From assembly GCF_002878395.1 (NCBI RefSeq), contig NC_061121.1:40894050-40958049 (forward strand): DNA of 64,000 nt, read 5' to 3'. A model generated the notes under the pieces. The model saw only the letters and a list, made by a program, of their open reading frames with translations. It made no database searches and was not told the origin of the DNA. Within the stretch, counting starts at the first letter, position 1; each line of letters starts with the position of its first letter. Source of the stretch: Capsicum annuum. Lineage: Eukaryota > Streptophyta > Magnoliopsida > Solanales > Solanaceae. Shown piece after piece: positions 46,256 to 57,990 of this stretch. The position numbers were made by a program, and so were the translations under genes.

Positions 46256-48642
46256 TGTAACACCTTGAAAAATGACTTTCGGGATGCCACACGATGCTCC
46301 GAATACTAGTAGTCCTGAGCTAACCTTGACTACCTTTTCTAAATTTGAGTCTCAAAATAGGAAAACTATAAAGGAAAAACCATAACAAATGTGAAAAACT
46401 ATCTGAATAAACAAATACTAAAAATCTGAATACTGTAACTAAAATCTAAAACTGAATCTAGTAGTCCGACAAACCTCTACTGACTAAATCTAGAGAGTCA
46501 CTGGGAAAGGCCCTAGCTGACTCAAACTGTCTGAAATGAATAATAAATCATCTACTAATAACTGAATATATGAATAGATAAGTCTCCAAACTATGAGGAC
46601 TTACCCACTACAGGGATGTAGATGAGATGCTCAAAAATCACTCACGCTGCTGAGACTGAGTACCTGAACCTACATTATGAGACAATGTAGCACATAGACG
46701 TATATGTAGATCAGTACTTTGATGATGTACTGAGTATATGGGGGTAAATGCAATAAGTAGGCAATATCATCACAATTTATAAAATCATGCATACTAAATG
46801 TAAATGACTCACATAGGCTTGAGTAATTTGAAATCCGAAGATCATAAATCATGAATAGTAAAGCACATAATATAAATCTTTTGAGTCATTACACTTAGTA
46901 CTGAAATCTATATTCTGTTCTTATTCTCAAATCATATAGGCTAAGTGAAATCTGAAAACACATTTTGCATGAAAAAATACTTTATCTGAAGGAAATTCTT
47001 TCAAAGATTTTCTTTACTAGTAGGGAAATACTCAAAACTGTTTATTTACTTTTATTAGTAGGGAAGTTCTCTTAATTGATATAAACCATGTGAGCATTCA
47101 TGGAGTCCAACGTTCTTGTCCCCCTAAGGAGGAATCCTCACGTTGGAGAGAAGAGTCATACTCTTGCCAAGGAGTATAACTTATCTGAGTGATCACATAT
47201 CTATCATCCACGTAGAAGTGGGAACAATCTAAATCCTACATTGACACGTTGTTCTGGGATATGAAACCGTAGTAACTTACCCATCTTGGTGCTAAATACT
47301 ACTCCCATTAAATCTGTATGCTCATTTTGATGAAAATCCACTTCTAAAATAGTCTAAGATTTTATGATGAAAACCAACTGTATATCTATAAAGCTAAATC
47401 TGCAATCTAGATTCTATAAAGTGGATTTCATATCTATTCTGAGACCAAAAGGTCAAATCTTTATCAACAATCTGAAAAGAATCTAGTCATAAAGTGCTCA
47501 TAGCACAATCAATCTTGAAATAGCAATACTCATTAGGGCTTAATGACCCAAGCATCAAACTCATGTTAAAACATCTTAAAATTTATGTTTGATAATGTAA
47601 ACATTTATGATTCATCATAAAATCTTGAAATTTCTGCAATATGCATGAAAATACGAACAAAATCATGTAGTTCAACTTCTAAATAAATGGAAATATCATA
47701 ATCTTATGAATAACAATATTGGGTATAAACCCTAACTTTAATTTCTTGGGAAATCATATAAAATTAAATAACTTTTATAATTAAAAATAAGTTTTGGGCA
47801 CAAGAATGAAAGAATTGTCCTTGTTCATAACCCCACATACCTTAATTGATGATCTTTGATGAAAAGCTTGAATTTTAGATTCCTATTTTTCTTTTAAAGA
47901 TGAATTCTTGGAGTTCTTGTATTAAAAGTCCTTAATCTTGAATTATCTCGGAGAATTAAAGGAGGAATTTGGGTTTCTTGGAGAAGGAGCTTTGATGATC
48001 TAGGGTTTTCTTTTGAGAGGAAAGTGATGAATTTGGGCTTAAAGTGCCTCCAGTATGATAAATTCTTTGTTTAAGACCGATTGGAGCTGGGTAAGTTACC
48101 AAATTACCCCTTTTAAATAATTAAATAGACTGAAAAATACATATTTTTCTAAACTGGATGGCCACCGCGATGTGCCACTATCGCTGCGTCTCATTGAAAA
48201 TTGACAACTGGGAACTGGGCAGACACTGCGATGTTCCACCATCGTGGTGCCCTTTTGAAATGCCATTTTGGCCTTTGGCGCGACGCACCAACATCGCGGA
48301 GGGCCACTAGAATGGGACAATTGGGAAAATGGGTTTCTTCGCGATGCGGGGTTATCGCGGAGCCTCACTGAAAATTGACGAACGTCATTTAAACTGTCTC
48401 CACAACGCACTAGTGGCTGAAATGATGGTGTTTTACAACTAGAACTTAAAATAGCCGTAACTTCTAACTCGGTTATCGGATTTGGACGAATCTTATATAG
48501 TTGGAAAGCTAATTAAATTTTCTACACAATGGGAGGTCTAAATCTAGAAAATTCTATACGAAAAATTTTATTATCTATCTTGGAGGCTATTCTTTAACCT
48601 TATAGGGATGAATCCTAGCTAGGAAAAGTACGAGGTGTTACA
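46256..48642 (-). mobile_element. solo LTR F (2387 bp)
   Basis: In plus-strand reading it runs from TGTAACACCTTG to GAGGTGTTACA, flanked by perfect TACTT at 46251-46255 and 48643-48647. The plus-strand start and end match the minus-orientation gypsy LTRs of this window, as does the leader-like block near 47800-48040. The GC-rich segment 48150-48420 (repeated gcgatg/atcgcg words) parallels that of solo LTR C. No internal genes. Confidence 0.92.
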
Positions 48643-48647
48643 TACTT
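48643..48647. repeat. target-site duplication of solo LTR F, right
   Basis: TACTT, identical to 46251-46255. Confidence 0.9.
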
Positions 48648-49093
48648 AACTCAGTTCCACCAAAATATCCTGTAATTATAACTGATCATAGACTCATTGT
48701 TTGGTATAAAACACCATTTTATGGAGTCATCATTTTAGGTGAAAATCTCATTCACCAAAATTAATAGAGTAATAGAGATTTTATTTGAGATTAAAAAATT
48801 CTTGTGTTGATGCTCCTTTCTCCAATATGTTCTTCTTCACAACTATCCCCTTACAAAAAAAATTCACTATTACAATTTGATGACAAAAATAGTAAATATT
48901 ATATGGAGAAAAGTGTGTATACCTATAATATATTTTATGCCGCATGAGCCAAATAATGATAATTATAAGATTAAATTGTCACAATTGCAAGATTGATGGC
49001 AAGAGATCATTATTTTATAGGGTAAAACAGTTGTTGTTCACTTCTAATAGTGTCTGCCTCTAGTTAAGATGGTCAAGCTATATTACAAAATAA
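48648..49093. other. no gene seen
   Basis: AT-rich sequence with no ORF or repeat that I can support. Confidence 0.5.
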
Positions 49094-49101
49094 TAGTTTT
49101 T
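49094..49101. repeat. target-site duplication of DNA transposon, left
   Basis: TAGTTTTT, matching 50238-50245. Confidence 0.75.
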
Positions 49102-50237
49102 TGGGAAAAGGTTCAAATATGTCATTGAACTATCAGATATGACTCATTTATGCTATCAGTTAAAGATTTAACTTATTCATGCCACTGCCGTTAAAAAATC
49201 AGTCATCCATGCCATTACTTTTGAATAATAGATTTTCAAAAATTACTTTGCCATGTGGCCCCTTATTATAAGTTCACTTCATTATATTGGACCCACTAAA
49301 AACTTGATCTATTAAAAAGAACCCACCCACACCCGACCTATTACCTTTACCCACTTTCAGATTTTTCTCTCACACACAGGGATATCATTTTCGTTTATCA
49401 TCTTCTTTCATTACCAAGTAATAAGTTGGTTCATTTCTCTATCCTTATATTGAAAAAATATTTATAGATTTCCATTTACAATTATTTAGGCAGAAGAAAA
49501 ACTGAATTGCTGCTTTTTTACAATTATTTATAAGTTGTACACAAAAAAATCTCTTCAATTCTTCAAAATTGGATTGCCACGAGAAGAATTCAACGACAAA
49601 GCCACATGTCTCTCTAGAAACAATATGTTGACATGATAGTTAGATGTTGGATAAAGACTAATGTATAATTAAACATTGTGGTACTAACCTCCTGTCGCGA
49701 TGAGCTTCTCAACATGCGATACAATGTGTTTTCCATAAGTGAATTTCTTAAGGGAAGTAAGGTATATTCTAATATGCGAAAGAGTTAGGTCACAACTTTG
49801 ATCATCCCATGTCTCAAGAACCTTTTACACTACATATTTATAAGAATCCTTGGTATCTAATTAGTCCTCCATCCTTATAATCATAGATTTTGGGCATCGA
49901 AGCTCGGAGAAGATGATATAAGAAAATGGTATTAGGAGCTTTTGGATATCTGATTGATCCCTGCATGTGAAAGAAAAATATGAAAGTGGATCAAGATAGT
50001 AGGTTGGGTTTGGTGGGTTCTTTTTAATGGATTAAATTTTTAGTGTGTCCAATATAATGATGGGGACCTCTAATAAGAGGCCACATGGCAAAGAGGTTTT
50101 TGAAAATCCACTGTTAAAAAGTAATGGCATGCATGATCTGGTTTTATAATGGCGATGACATGAATGGACCGAACTTTTAACTGATTGCATAAATGAGCCA
50201 ACTCTGATAGTTCAATGGTATATTTGAGCCATTCCCC
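49102..50237. mobile_element. non-autonomous DNA transposon with ~250-bp TIRs
   Basis: The left end (GGGAAAAGGTTCAAATATG, 49103 on) is the inverted copy of the right end (reverse complement GGGGAATGGCTCAAATATAC). Inverted similarity continues for about 250 bp on each side, e.g. CATTGAACTATCAGA, TTTGCCATGTGGCC, and a block reading AAAAAGAACCCACC. The interior of about 630 bp has no transposase. The insertion is flanked by TAGTTTTT on both sides (49094-49101 and 50238-50245): 8 bp fits hAT, while reading one base further gives 8 of 9 matches. The long TIRs fit a Mutator-like element better. Confidence 0.88.
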
Positions 50238-50245
50238 TAGTTTTT
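50238..50245. repeat. target-site duplication of DNA transposon, right
   Basis: TAGTTTTT, matching 49094-49101. It abuts the left duplication of the SINE. Confidence 0.75.
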
Positions 50246-50257
50246 ATTTTGAATCAG

Positions 50258-50456
50258 TATAAGTTAGTTTAGTGCTAGTGGCAAAGGGCTAGAGTTGCTG
50301 GTTTGATGACGCGGGTTTGAACCTAACTATACGCATGCCATCTTTTTAACATGAATTTTAGGGTCTATAGAAAACAATACTCTATCTTTAAGGTTCGGTC
50401 TGCGTACGCCTACTCTCAACAGACCCTATTTTGTTGGATTGTACTGGGTATGTTTT
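50258..50456 (+). mobile_element. tRNA-derived SINE (TS/SolS type)
   Basis: A 199-bp insertion between two copies of TTTTGAATCAG (50247-50257 and 50457-50467), an 11-bp target-site duplication. It contains a B-box-like GGGTTTGAACC at about 50313-50323 within a tRNA-like 5' part, and the characteristic 3' end GGATTGTACTGGGTATG followed by a T run. Such 3' ends are typical of Solanaceae SINEs. It would be transcribed by RNA polymerase III and mobilised by a LINE. Confidence 0.85.
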
Positions 50457-50467
50457 TTTTGAATCAG

Positions 50468-51511
50468 CTCCAATATGCATAATTTGGCTAGTGAACTTGA
50501 GGTGACTGTTCTTGTAATTTAAAAAATCACTCTCTTAATAGTCTCACTTCAGAATATTTTATTAAAAAGAACAAAAGAAAGTAGGACTATGAAGATTCAT
50601 TAACATTGTACTAATCTCAGACACTAATTTGCACATAAAACTTTGAGAAAATAGGCAAAGGTACAAAGTGTACAATCACGGGGTTCAGAGGCTCATCCAC
50701 TTCTTGTTAACATGTGGCCTTCTGTAAAGAATGAATGAAAGGAACAAAGAACAACTCTATCTCTTGAGCATCCTCATCCTAATCAAGTTATCTCTTCAAT
50801 CAAATTTGAAAGTTTTGGCACTCCTCATAGAACATGTGGAGACTTTAGCCATTGTCGATGCAGGAGCAATGATGCTCTTTCAGTTCTAAAGAAGGTTAGA
50901 TCTAGTTTATTTTATAAAACATGAAATTGGTAGATCCAGTTAGAACTCTCATAAAAAATTTCAATTCAACCATCTTTGAAGTATTGTATCGGATCAAAAA
51001 GCTGCAGTCTTGGAGTTCCAATAAATGTATTTGGTGACCCATGCATAAGAGTCACAAAAAATTAAGCTGTAGAATCTTCCTATATATGATACCTCGCTAA
51101 TTATTAGACCGAGAAGGCAGATTACTAAGTGTAAAAGTTAAAGAAGGTCAGATAAACTATTACTACGTTACAAATCAGAAAGATATTGCTTAGAAACTTA
51201 TATGTATTCTAGAGTAAGAACACATTGGCTTCTCTCAACAATTTAATGAGATTATAATAAAAAATGGCTTCAACACTTATGTCCTTGCTCACCGAAAACT
51301 TATGAATGATTTCTACCCCCTTTATTCACATATCCAAATACAATTATATTTATAGCAATTTTTTAGTTAACAAACAATACAGGGACTGTTAACAAACAAT
51401 TCGTTACTATTCTTATGCACTACCAAAAGACCTCTTATTGGTTAATATCTTTGTATCAACAAGATGAAGTAATACTTGGGGAGTCTGTTGAACCTGTAAT
51501 TTGCTTAGAGC
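50468..51511. other. no gene seen downstream of the Root_cap pseudogene
   Basis: AT-rich. It could contain the former 3' end and untranslated region of the minus-strand pseudogene that follows, but there is no supported coding sequence. Confidence 0.4.
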
Positions 51512-52330
51512 TTAATAGAGTGATGGTGGCTTATATTTGTCTTCCCCACCCATAATTGGCATCGTCACCCCTCTCTTGACTTGACTAACATAGCCCAGAT
51601 GGTAAGTCTTGCCAAGAATTCCCTTGACATCTCTAGATAGATTAAAAAACTTAAATTGTATCTCTAGATGACATATCCTGGTAACTATTAGTTGTGAACC
51701 TTTGTTTTCTCTCACCAATGGGGACTACATTTATATTCAGTTGCAGTAGTCTAGAAATTGTGACCCTCATGCTGTTAAGTTCATTTGTCCCTTTGACCAC
51801 ATCTCTCAGCAGTGTTAACACTCTATTCTACATCTCCATCTGTCGGAACATCAACTGTCTTGTATCACCATTCCACTGTACACTAAGAGAATTAACACTT
51901 TCATCCAAGTTTGATACTTTATTTGCTATAACTAATGTATGGGTGTCAAGCATGACTGAAAATGTTTGAACCCATGAAAATTCACATTTCTTTCCCTGTG
52001 GGTGTGTACCAATTAGATGTCCATTAATGTGGTGGTTGTCATCTGAGAGAATAGGAAAGTCAGTTTCCTTTGCTCCATGGAAGTAGAACATCATGCGATA
52101 CATACCACAAATCTGGGATCATAGCATTGAGCGCCATAACCATCACACCTAGCTTGTAGCCTTTGAACTTCCTGTTATTTTCCAAGACCAGATTCATATG
52201 CAATAGAAAATTTCTTAAATTGGCATCTTTTCTTGGATCTTTAGGCTTTTGTTAGAGACACTTGTATGCTATCTCAAAAACAGGGTTTCTAGTAGTATTG
52301 CCTTCATATATACCTAGTGTAGTGACCTTT
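51512..52330 (-). pseudogene. Root_cap-domain (LEA-like) protein pseudogene
   Basis: The minus strand preserves, in shifting frames, the order of the plant Root_cap domain family: a Cys-bearing block CDGYGAQCYDPRF (near 52160-52120), MMFYFHGAK, HINGHLIGTHPQG, the signature FSWVQTFSVMLDTHTLVIA, NVVPIGE, and the C-terminal FNLSRDVKGILGKTY and MPIMGGEDKY. Pieces lie at 52103-51828 (91 codons) and 51718-51512 (68 codons), linked through other frames, and a stop follows SLY at the C-terminus. Family members are secreted or cell-wall proteins expressed in root cap and elsewhere. At least three frame changes and one stop mean this copy is dead. No LTR or poly-A feature explains its origin. Confidence 0.75.
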
Positions 52331-54824
52331 CCTAATTGTTGGGTCCCTATATTTTGACTTTAATATACAACCTACTGTGTCATCAAAAGTTTTAACTATT
52401 TCCTGAAAAATCATAGACGGTTAAAAAATTAAGTTAGAATTTCTAATTCATCCAACAATCATAAGATATATGATCGAATTTCAAAACAATAGTAAATCAA
52501 ACAAACCAAAAGATAGATGCGAGCTTCCAATTTTGAGAATGTGAATGAATAAAAAATTCAAGGATGAAATATAAAAAAATATTCCATCGAGCTTACTCAG
52601 TCTTAGGGTATCTTAGATAAGTCTTCCACTGGATTCTCCTTTAATCCAGAGAAAAGTGAAAGAAAAGTAACTCACATTGATATATAGGAGAGAGAGAGCG
52701 AGAGGGGATTGAAGGTTGCATTTAATACACATTGATACACGTATACATATTGGGTACATAAAAATTCAAGGAATTTGCATAAATTGCAATGAAAACTGGA
52801 TTGTGAAAAAGTACAAACCTGACAATGGACAATTTTACCAAATTGACTAAAGGCATCTTCAAGCTGATAGACCTATAACATCCCATGATAAATCAACGTA
52901 ACTTTTACTATCTCTTTTATCACCAAAATTCAGAATTGATCTTATCATATATAGACAATTCATATTGAAACCCTACATAACCACCAATTTTCAGATTTAA
53001 ATATAAGACGATAAAATACACATACTCAAATCAAAAACAGAAGAACACTACAGAGAAAACATTTAAAGCAAGTTCGGTAACAATAGATGAGAAAGAAATG
53101 GACCTTCGAATCAAAATTTATAATTTTTGATGGCCAAGGGACTCAACGCATCGACTGGTACCTTGAAAATTGACTAAAGAAATCAAACAGAATCTTAACT
53201 CTTCAACCAAATCACATTTCCCACATATAATCATTTATTCGATAGCAAATGAGTGTTTGTTGATTTGATTCGGGAAGGCTTGAGAGGCTTATGGATGGAG
53301 ATCTAGTGGTTCTCAATGATTGCGGGTGAAGTCTATTGAAATGGAACTGGAAATGGATGGTGGTACTCGGCGGTAATTAATTTCTTATTATACATCAGTT
53401 TTTTGACAACAAAGTTTGTCGATGGAAAAAAATTGCAATCTTGAATAATAGTTTTCGAAAATTCAAGTAATACCTCGATTAATCACCATATGGACCTACA
53501 ACAATAAAAGTATTTCTATCAGGATCAACAGCATTGCAACAGAGAACACAAAGGTCATCAAGAAACCATGATTCGCCAAACAAATCCAACTATAAGGAAA
53601 TAAAGTTACTTGAGGATAGTGATAAACAGACAACGGTGGTAAAGTTAAGTGAAAGAGATCTGCACAATTCATTTCATGTAGTAAGAAGTTTTTTCGGATT
53701 ATTGTTTTATCAATCTTCAAAAAACAAACATAAATTCAACATTCAATCTTACTTATGTCATATCTCTCGTTGTCTTCTATATCTGCAACATTTAACCATG
53801 TGACTTGTGCTTTTCAGATAATTCACAGATATCATTGAAATAAACTAACTTGTCGACATAAGATTTTTTTTTCTTAGAGAAAAGCTTGCTAAGATAAGAA
53901 TTAAAGAAAATGAATACACATAAAAATCTTCCTATACCAAGTTAAAGATGGCTAAAGATGAAAAGTGTCCTATCCTATAAATGAAGTGAGTGACAACATC
54001 TAATTGAGACGTACGTGAAAATTTAGTAGTTCCATACATTTTTCTAGACTCTCCACCATTTAAAAATAAATAAATTGCAAAGTAAACTAATAAAAGAAAA
54101 AATTTAAGCATCAATTTTGAGTCTTCCAAATATGAGCATGAAGCAGGAAGAGAAGAAACCCATGAGAAATTTAGGATGAATCATCACAAAATTCTGCTTA
54201 GTTCCCGATAAGGGTCGGGACATGTAGATCTGCAAGCATTTAGGACTTTAATAACCAATCTGCCAACATCATCTTACCATAAAAACAATGAATTGATAAA
54301 TAAAGAAAACCCAAATGCAAAATTTGACAGAGCAAGACCACATGATTCCCAAAACCTAGTGAATTAGATATGCAAACATAATCAAAATAACAAATATAAT
54401 AAAATTAGCAATTAGATTGTCAAAATTTTTTTTTTGAAAAGAATAAGAAATCTTAATTGTGAAGAGTTTAATGGAATGTATGAGGAAACCTTCAATTGTG
54501 ATTAAGGGGTAGAAGTTACTAGAAAGGTCATTCTGTTTTTGCTTCAGACAAAATTACTATGCAGTTATTCCCCAAAAATGTGTACTAAGGGAATATGTAT
54601 GAAGTAGAATTAGTTTCAAAATCTATATAATTGTTAAAATTTGGATTCTAAAAAAAAACTGGCAATATTAAACTAGGGGTGATGAGCTAAGTGGCAAAAG
54701 AGTTTGAAAATAAGGTGTAGGTGACTTAAGTGTTAATAATTAAGTGGAAGTGATCATTACTTTATTATGGATTAAGAAAGTTGAAGAAATTTGAAAATGA
54801 CCCATAATTTTTTAAATTTATACT
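52331..54824. other. no gene seen, includes GA microsatellite
   Basis: About 2.5 kb of AT-rich DNA with only short incidental ORFs (89 codons at most). It might include 5' parts of the broken Root_cap gene, since some stretches (around 52900-53100) resemble untranslated leaders, but nothing can be assigned. Confidence 0.4.
52686..52705 (+). repeat. GA/AG microsatellite
   Basis: AG-rich run GGAGAGAGAGAGCGAGAGGGG, imperfect. Confidence 0.8.
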
Positions 54825-54859
54825 TTGATCCAAATGTTAGTTAATATAACGAGAAACGG

Positions 54860-55060
54860 AGGGAGAAAAGACACATTTCTCTCTCTTCTCATCTATTGTT
54901 GTTTTCTCTCTCTTCACGATTTATATTGTTCATTGTTGCTGCTACTTTATTCATCATCCTTTGTTTCATTATCATCATCTTTTATTTTATTATTATCTTC
55001 ATTTTCTTCTTGTCAGTCATTGTTGTTGTTTTTACCGCTACTGCTGCTACTTTACTTGAC
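54860..55060 (+). repeat. pyrimidine-rich, TCATCA/TTGTTG low-complexity tract
   Basis: A long C/T-rich stretch with ttattcatcatc- and gttgttgtt-like words. It gives a 99-codon Leu/Ser-only ORF (54825-55124) that has no family resemblance and is best explained by composition. Confidence 0.7.
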
Positions 55061-55239
55061 CAATTTTTTAGGTGAAATTTTATTTCGTACATCACTTTGT
55101 ACTTTGACATTACTTCATAGGTGACTTTGGTAAGTAAAACAATGATTTTTAGTTGAATTTGTCATCTGGGTACACTTGTACTGCTATTTTTTAACAATAG
55201 ATAGAATCCGTTCATAAATACAACATAAGAGCCCACAAT

Positions 55240-55510
55240 TTAAACAGATCACTCAGTCTGTTGCAACAGATACATATTCAGTTGTAACAAAAGACTCGTA
55301 TATTGGATTTATATTTATGGTTCTATAGTGCCTATAACGTGAATCAAACTGATGGTTAATCTATTGCAACAAACGTGTTATCTGTTGCAACGGATAATTA
55401 TTCTATTGTAACAGATAATTATTTATCGTAATAGATGAGAGATGTATTGCAACATAATATTTATCTGCTGCAATAGATAATTATTCTTTTGCAATAGATG
55501 ACTAATATAT
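55240..55510. repeat. ATCTGTTGCAACAGAT-type palindromic repeat cluster 1
   Basis: Degenerate copies of a self-complementary word. The 14-bp perfect palindrome TCTGTTGCAACAGA is at 55257-55270, followed by many variants with a ttgcaa core every 15-30 bp. Similar clusters recur through the last 9 kb. Confidence 0.85.
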
Positions 55511-55566
55511 TTGGAACAACACAATACAACTCCAGCCATAAACCCATCAGATAACCCATATGTTTT

Positions 55567-55745
55567 AACTCTTGCTATTGATACTGGATTCAAATTATTT
55601 CTTAATCGTCGACATGTTTGTTGAGAAAAAGAAATAGACGGACTGAAAATTAAAAAAGAATTAAAATGTCAAAGTCAATTAAACATAAATTTTTTAGTAA
55701 ACAAAAACAAATAAAAATACGTAGGCTAAAAGAAAAAAAATAATT
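55567..55745 (+). repeat. direct repeat, copy 1 (~179 bp)
   Basis: It starts AACTCTTGCTATTGATAC and contains AATCGTCGACAT. Copy 2 is at 55953-56130, offset 386 bp, about 85-90 percent identical by eye. The segment between copies holds a truncated SINE end. Confidence 0.88.
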
Positions 55746-55754
55746 TGCCTTCAT

Positions 55755-55830
55755 GAGGTAGGGGGTTAAGGTCTGGGGATACACTACCCTTCTTAGATCC
55801 CACTTGTGGGATTATACTGGGTATGTTGTA
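55755..55830 (+). mobile_element. truncated SINE 3' end
   Basis: GTTAAGGTCTGGGGATACAC, followed by CCCACTTGTGGGATTATAC and TGGGTATGTTGT, is the 3' portion of the same TS/SolS SINE family as 50258-50456. The tRNA-like head is missing. Confidence 0.8.
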
Positions 55831-55952
55831 GTTTTTATTTTCGTATTTTTATTTGATCAACTTTAATAATTTACTAAGTGCTTAATTAATTTGATCTAAT
55901 AGAGGTCTCTACTTGAGTATTAATGTATGCATTTTGTCAAGTTTTAAGTTTC

Positions 55953-56130
55953 AACTCTTGCTATTGATACCGGATTCAAATTATTCTTTAATCGTCGACA
56001 TATTTGTTGAGAAGAAGAAATAGACAGAATAAAATTAAATAAGAATTAAAATGTCAAAGTCGATCAAACATATTTTTTTGTTAAATAAAGACAAATAAAA
56101 ATACATAGGCTAAAAGAAAAAATAATCTAA
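55953..56130 (+). repeat. direct repeat, copy 2 (~178 bp)
   Basis: Second copy of 55567-55745, ending where the small minus-strand ORF remnant ends. Confidence 0.88.
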
Positions 56131-56321
56131 TTATTATTATCATCATTATTGCTAGCAGACCAATCTTCAACCGGCATTTGCAGTGCGCTCCTTAGCCTCC
56201 GGATCTCCCAGAGCATCCTGGCTCTCATTGCAGAGAACTCCCATTAAAGGTCATGAACCTGCGTTTGAAGTTCCCGTAGGGTGTCTTGTAAAGTAGCAAT
56301 GCCTTACATTGGATCAACCAT
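56127..56321 (-). pseudogene. small coiled-coil-like ORF with two internal stops
   Basis: A 64-codon minus-strand reading from the ATG at 56319-56321 to the stop at 56127-56129, interrupted by two in-frame TAA codons. Readable blocks include GIATLQDTLRELQTQVHDL and AMRARMLWEIRRLRSALQM, giving a Leu/Arg heptad pattern, then a short Asn/Asp tail. Base composition is clearly richer in G+C than the surroundings. I recall similar short hypothetical proteins in pepper but cannot name a function. Confidence 0.5.
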
Positions 56322-56754
56322 ATCTAGAACACGAATGAATTGACAAAAAATGTTAAAACAAAAGTAAAGAAAAGAATCCAAATGTAATACAACGTACACT
56401 ACCAATTGAGTATATTTACACAAAAAGAAAGAAAAAAACTTATCCGAGTCAGGGAAGAGAAAGTGATTGAAGGTGTAATATGAAAGACAAGATGCAAGAA
56501 ATAAATTTAGTAGAATGAACGAGTTGGGAGAGACCTATTTATAGAGGATTTAATTTGAATGATTTAGGCAAAAAGACACGACTGTTCACCTCCATTTATT
56601 AATTACATACAAACTAGTGACTTTTTGATTACTTTAAAAAATTATGACTTAATTAAATGAAGTTGTTGATTGAATTTTTTATTATTGTGATAAGTCACGA
56701 TTTTTAACTTATTATTATTAATTATTTCTTTTAAGTAACCATTTTTATTGAGTT

Positions 56755-56935
56755 GTGACAATATATTCATTATCTGTTGCATCAAATAACACATCTGAGA
56801 CAATAGATATACCATTTGTTGCATCAGATAACTCATCCGTAATAATAGATATACCATCTGTTGCAATAAATTGACAACCTGTTGCATCAGATAATCTATC
56901 TATTAAAACATATAATCTATCTTTTTTAATAATCA
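56755..56935. repeat. palindromic repeat cluster 2
   Basis: Variants of the atctgttgcatcagat word every 20-40 bp, some reading open on the minus strand with repeated ATDGISI-like heptads. These ORFs of up to 81 codons are repeat products rather than genes. Confidence 0.8.
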
Positions 56936-57424
56936 TCATATCATTAATCCAATTTTTTTATTATATAAATTTAAAAGATAGATTTAAAAACAAAAATAAT
57001 GAAAAGTCACTCCTTATAACCTGTTTTATATTAACATCAATTATTCAAATTAAATAATCTTTTTTAAGGTTATATTTTGTTTATCATTTATTTCCTTATT
57101 ATTTTTTGTGAAAAGAAATGATTTAATTAAATCAAGCTGGGGAGTTTTTACAAAAAGTCATGACTGTTCACTTTTTTTAACAATCATCATATGCCTTAGT
57201 TAATCCAATGTTGTTACTTTTTATTATATAAAAAATAATTTAAAAACAAATATAGTGAAAAGTCACGATCAGTTATTAAAATTAAATAACCGTTCTTTTA
57301 CGGTTATAAATTGTGTTTATCATTTGTTTCCTTATTATTTATTTACAAACCATTTTTCATATTAAATAATCAAAAAGTCATGACTTTTCACCCTCAATAA
57401 CAAAAATAACCCTTTTTTTATTAA

Positions 57425-57990
57425 TAACCACCCGTTGCAACATATGATCCATCTGTCGCAACAGCTTAAACATCTGTCACAATAGATTAACCATCTATTG
57501 CAACATATGGTTCATCCATTGCCACAAACACTCAATCCCTACTTCCAATCCCCGACATGTTGAGAATAAGGAAAAGACAGAATAAACATTAAATATTAAA
57601 TAGAATTATAAATCCAATGTGTGTCTTCACGATAATATTATCAGTAATACATACCTCCCACATATGAAGTGGTTCCATCTGCAAGCAGCTTATTCCTCCG
57701 AACCCATCTTTACTGTAGACTCTTGTGTTGGTCGGGAAAAAGTTGATCAACATTCATTTCCTTATATATACAAATAAGAGAAAACAATTCATGTTAAACA
57801 ACAGAAGAATAGACAGAACATTATCCATCTGTTGTAACAGATTACCAATCTATTGCAACAAGCTCCACATTTGTTGCAGCAGTTCCCCATTTGTTCACCA
57901 GATAGTAAATCTATTGTAACTTATATGGAGGCTATTGCAACAGATGTGGCGTCTGTTACAATAGATGTGTAAACTATTGGAATACATCAA
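57425..57990. repeat. palindromic repeat clusters 3 and 4
   Basis: Two groups, 57425-57560 and 57820-57990, of the same ttgcaac-core words separated by ordinary AT-rich sequence. Confidence 0.75.

Noticed and set aside
53534..53803. 89-codon plus-strand ORF
   Set aside because: No motif, biased composition, and overlapped by an equally long antisense ORF.
54825..55124. 99-codon Leu/Ser-rich ORF that looks membrane-like
   Set aside because: Product of a pyrimidine-rich low-complexity tract. No start context or homology.
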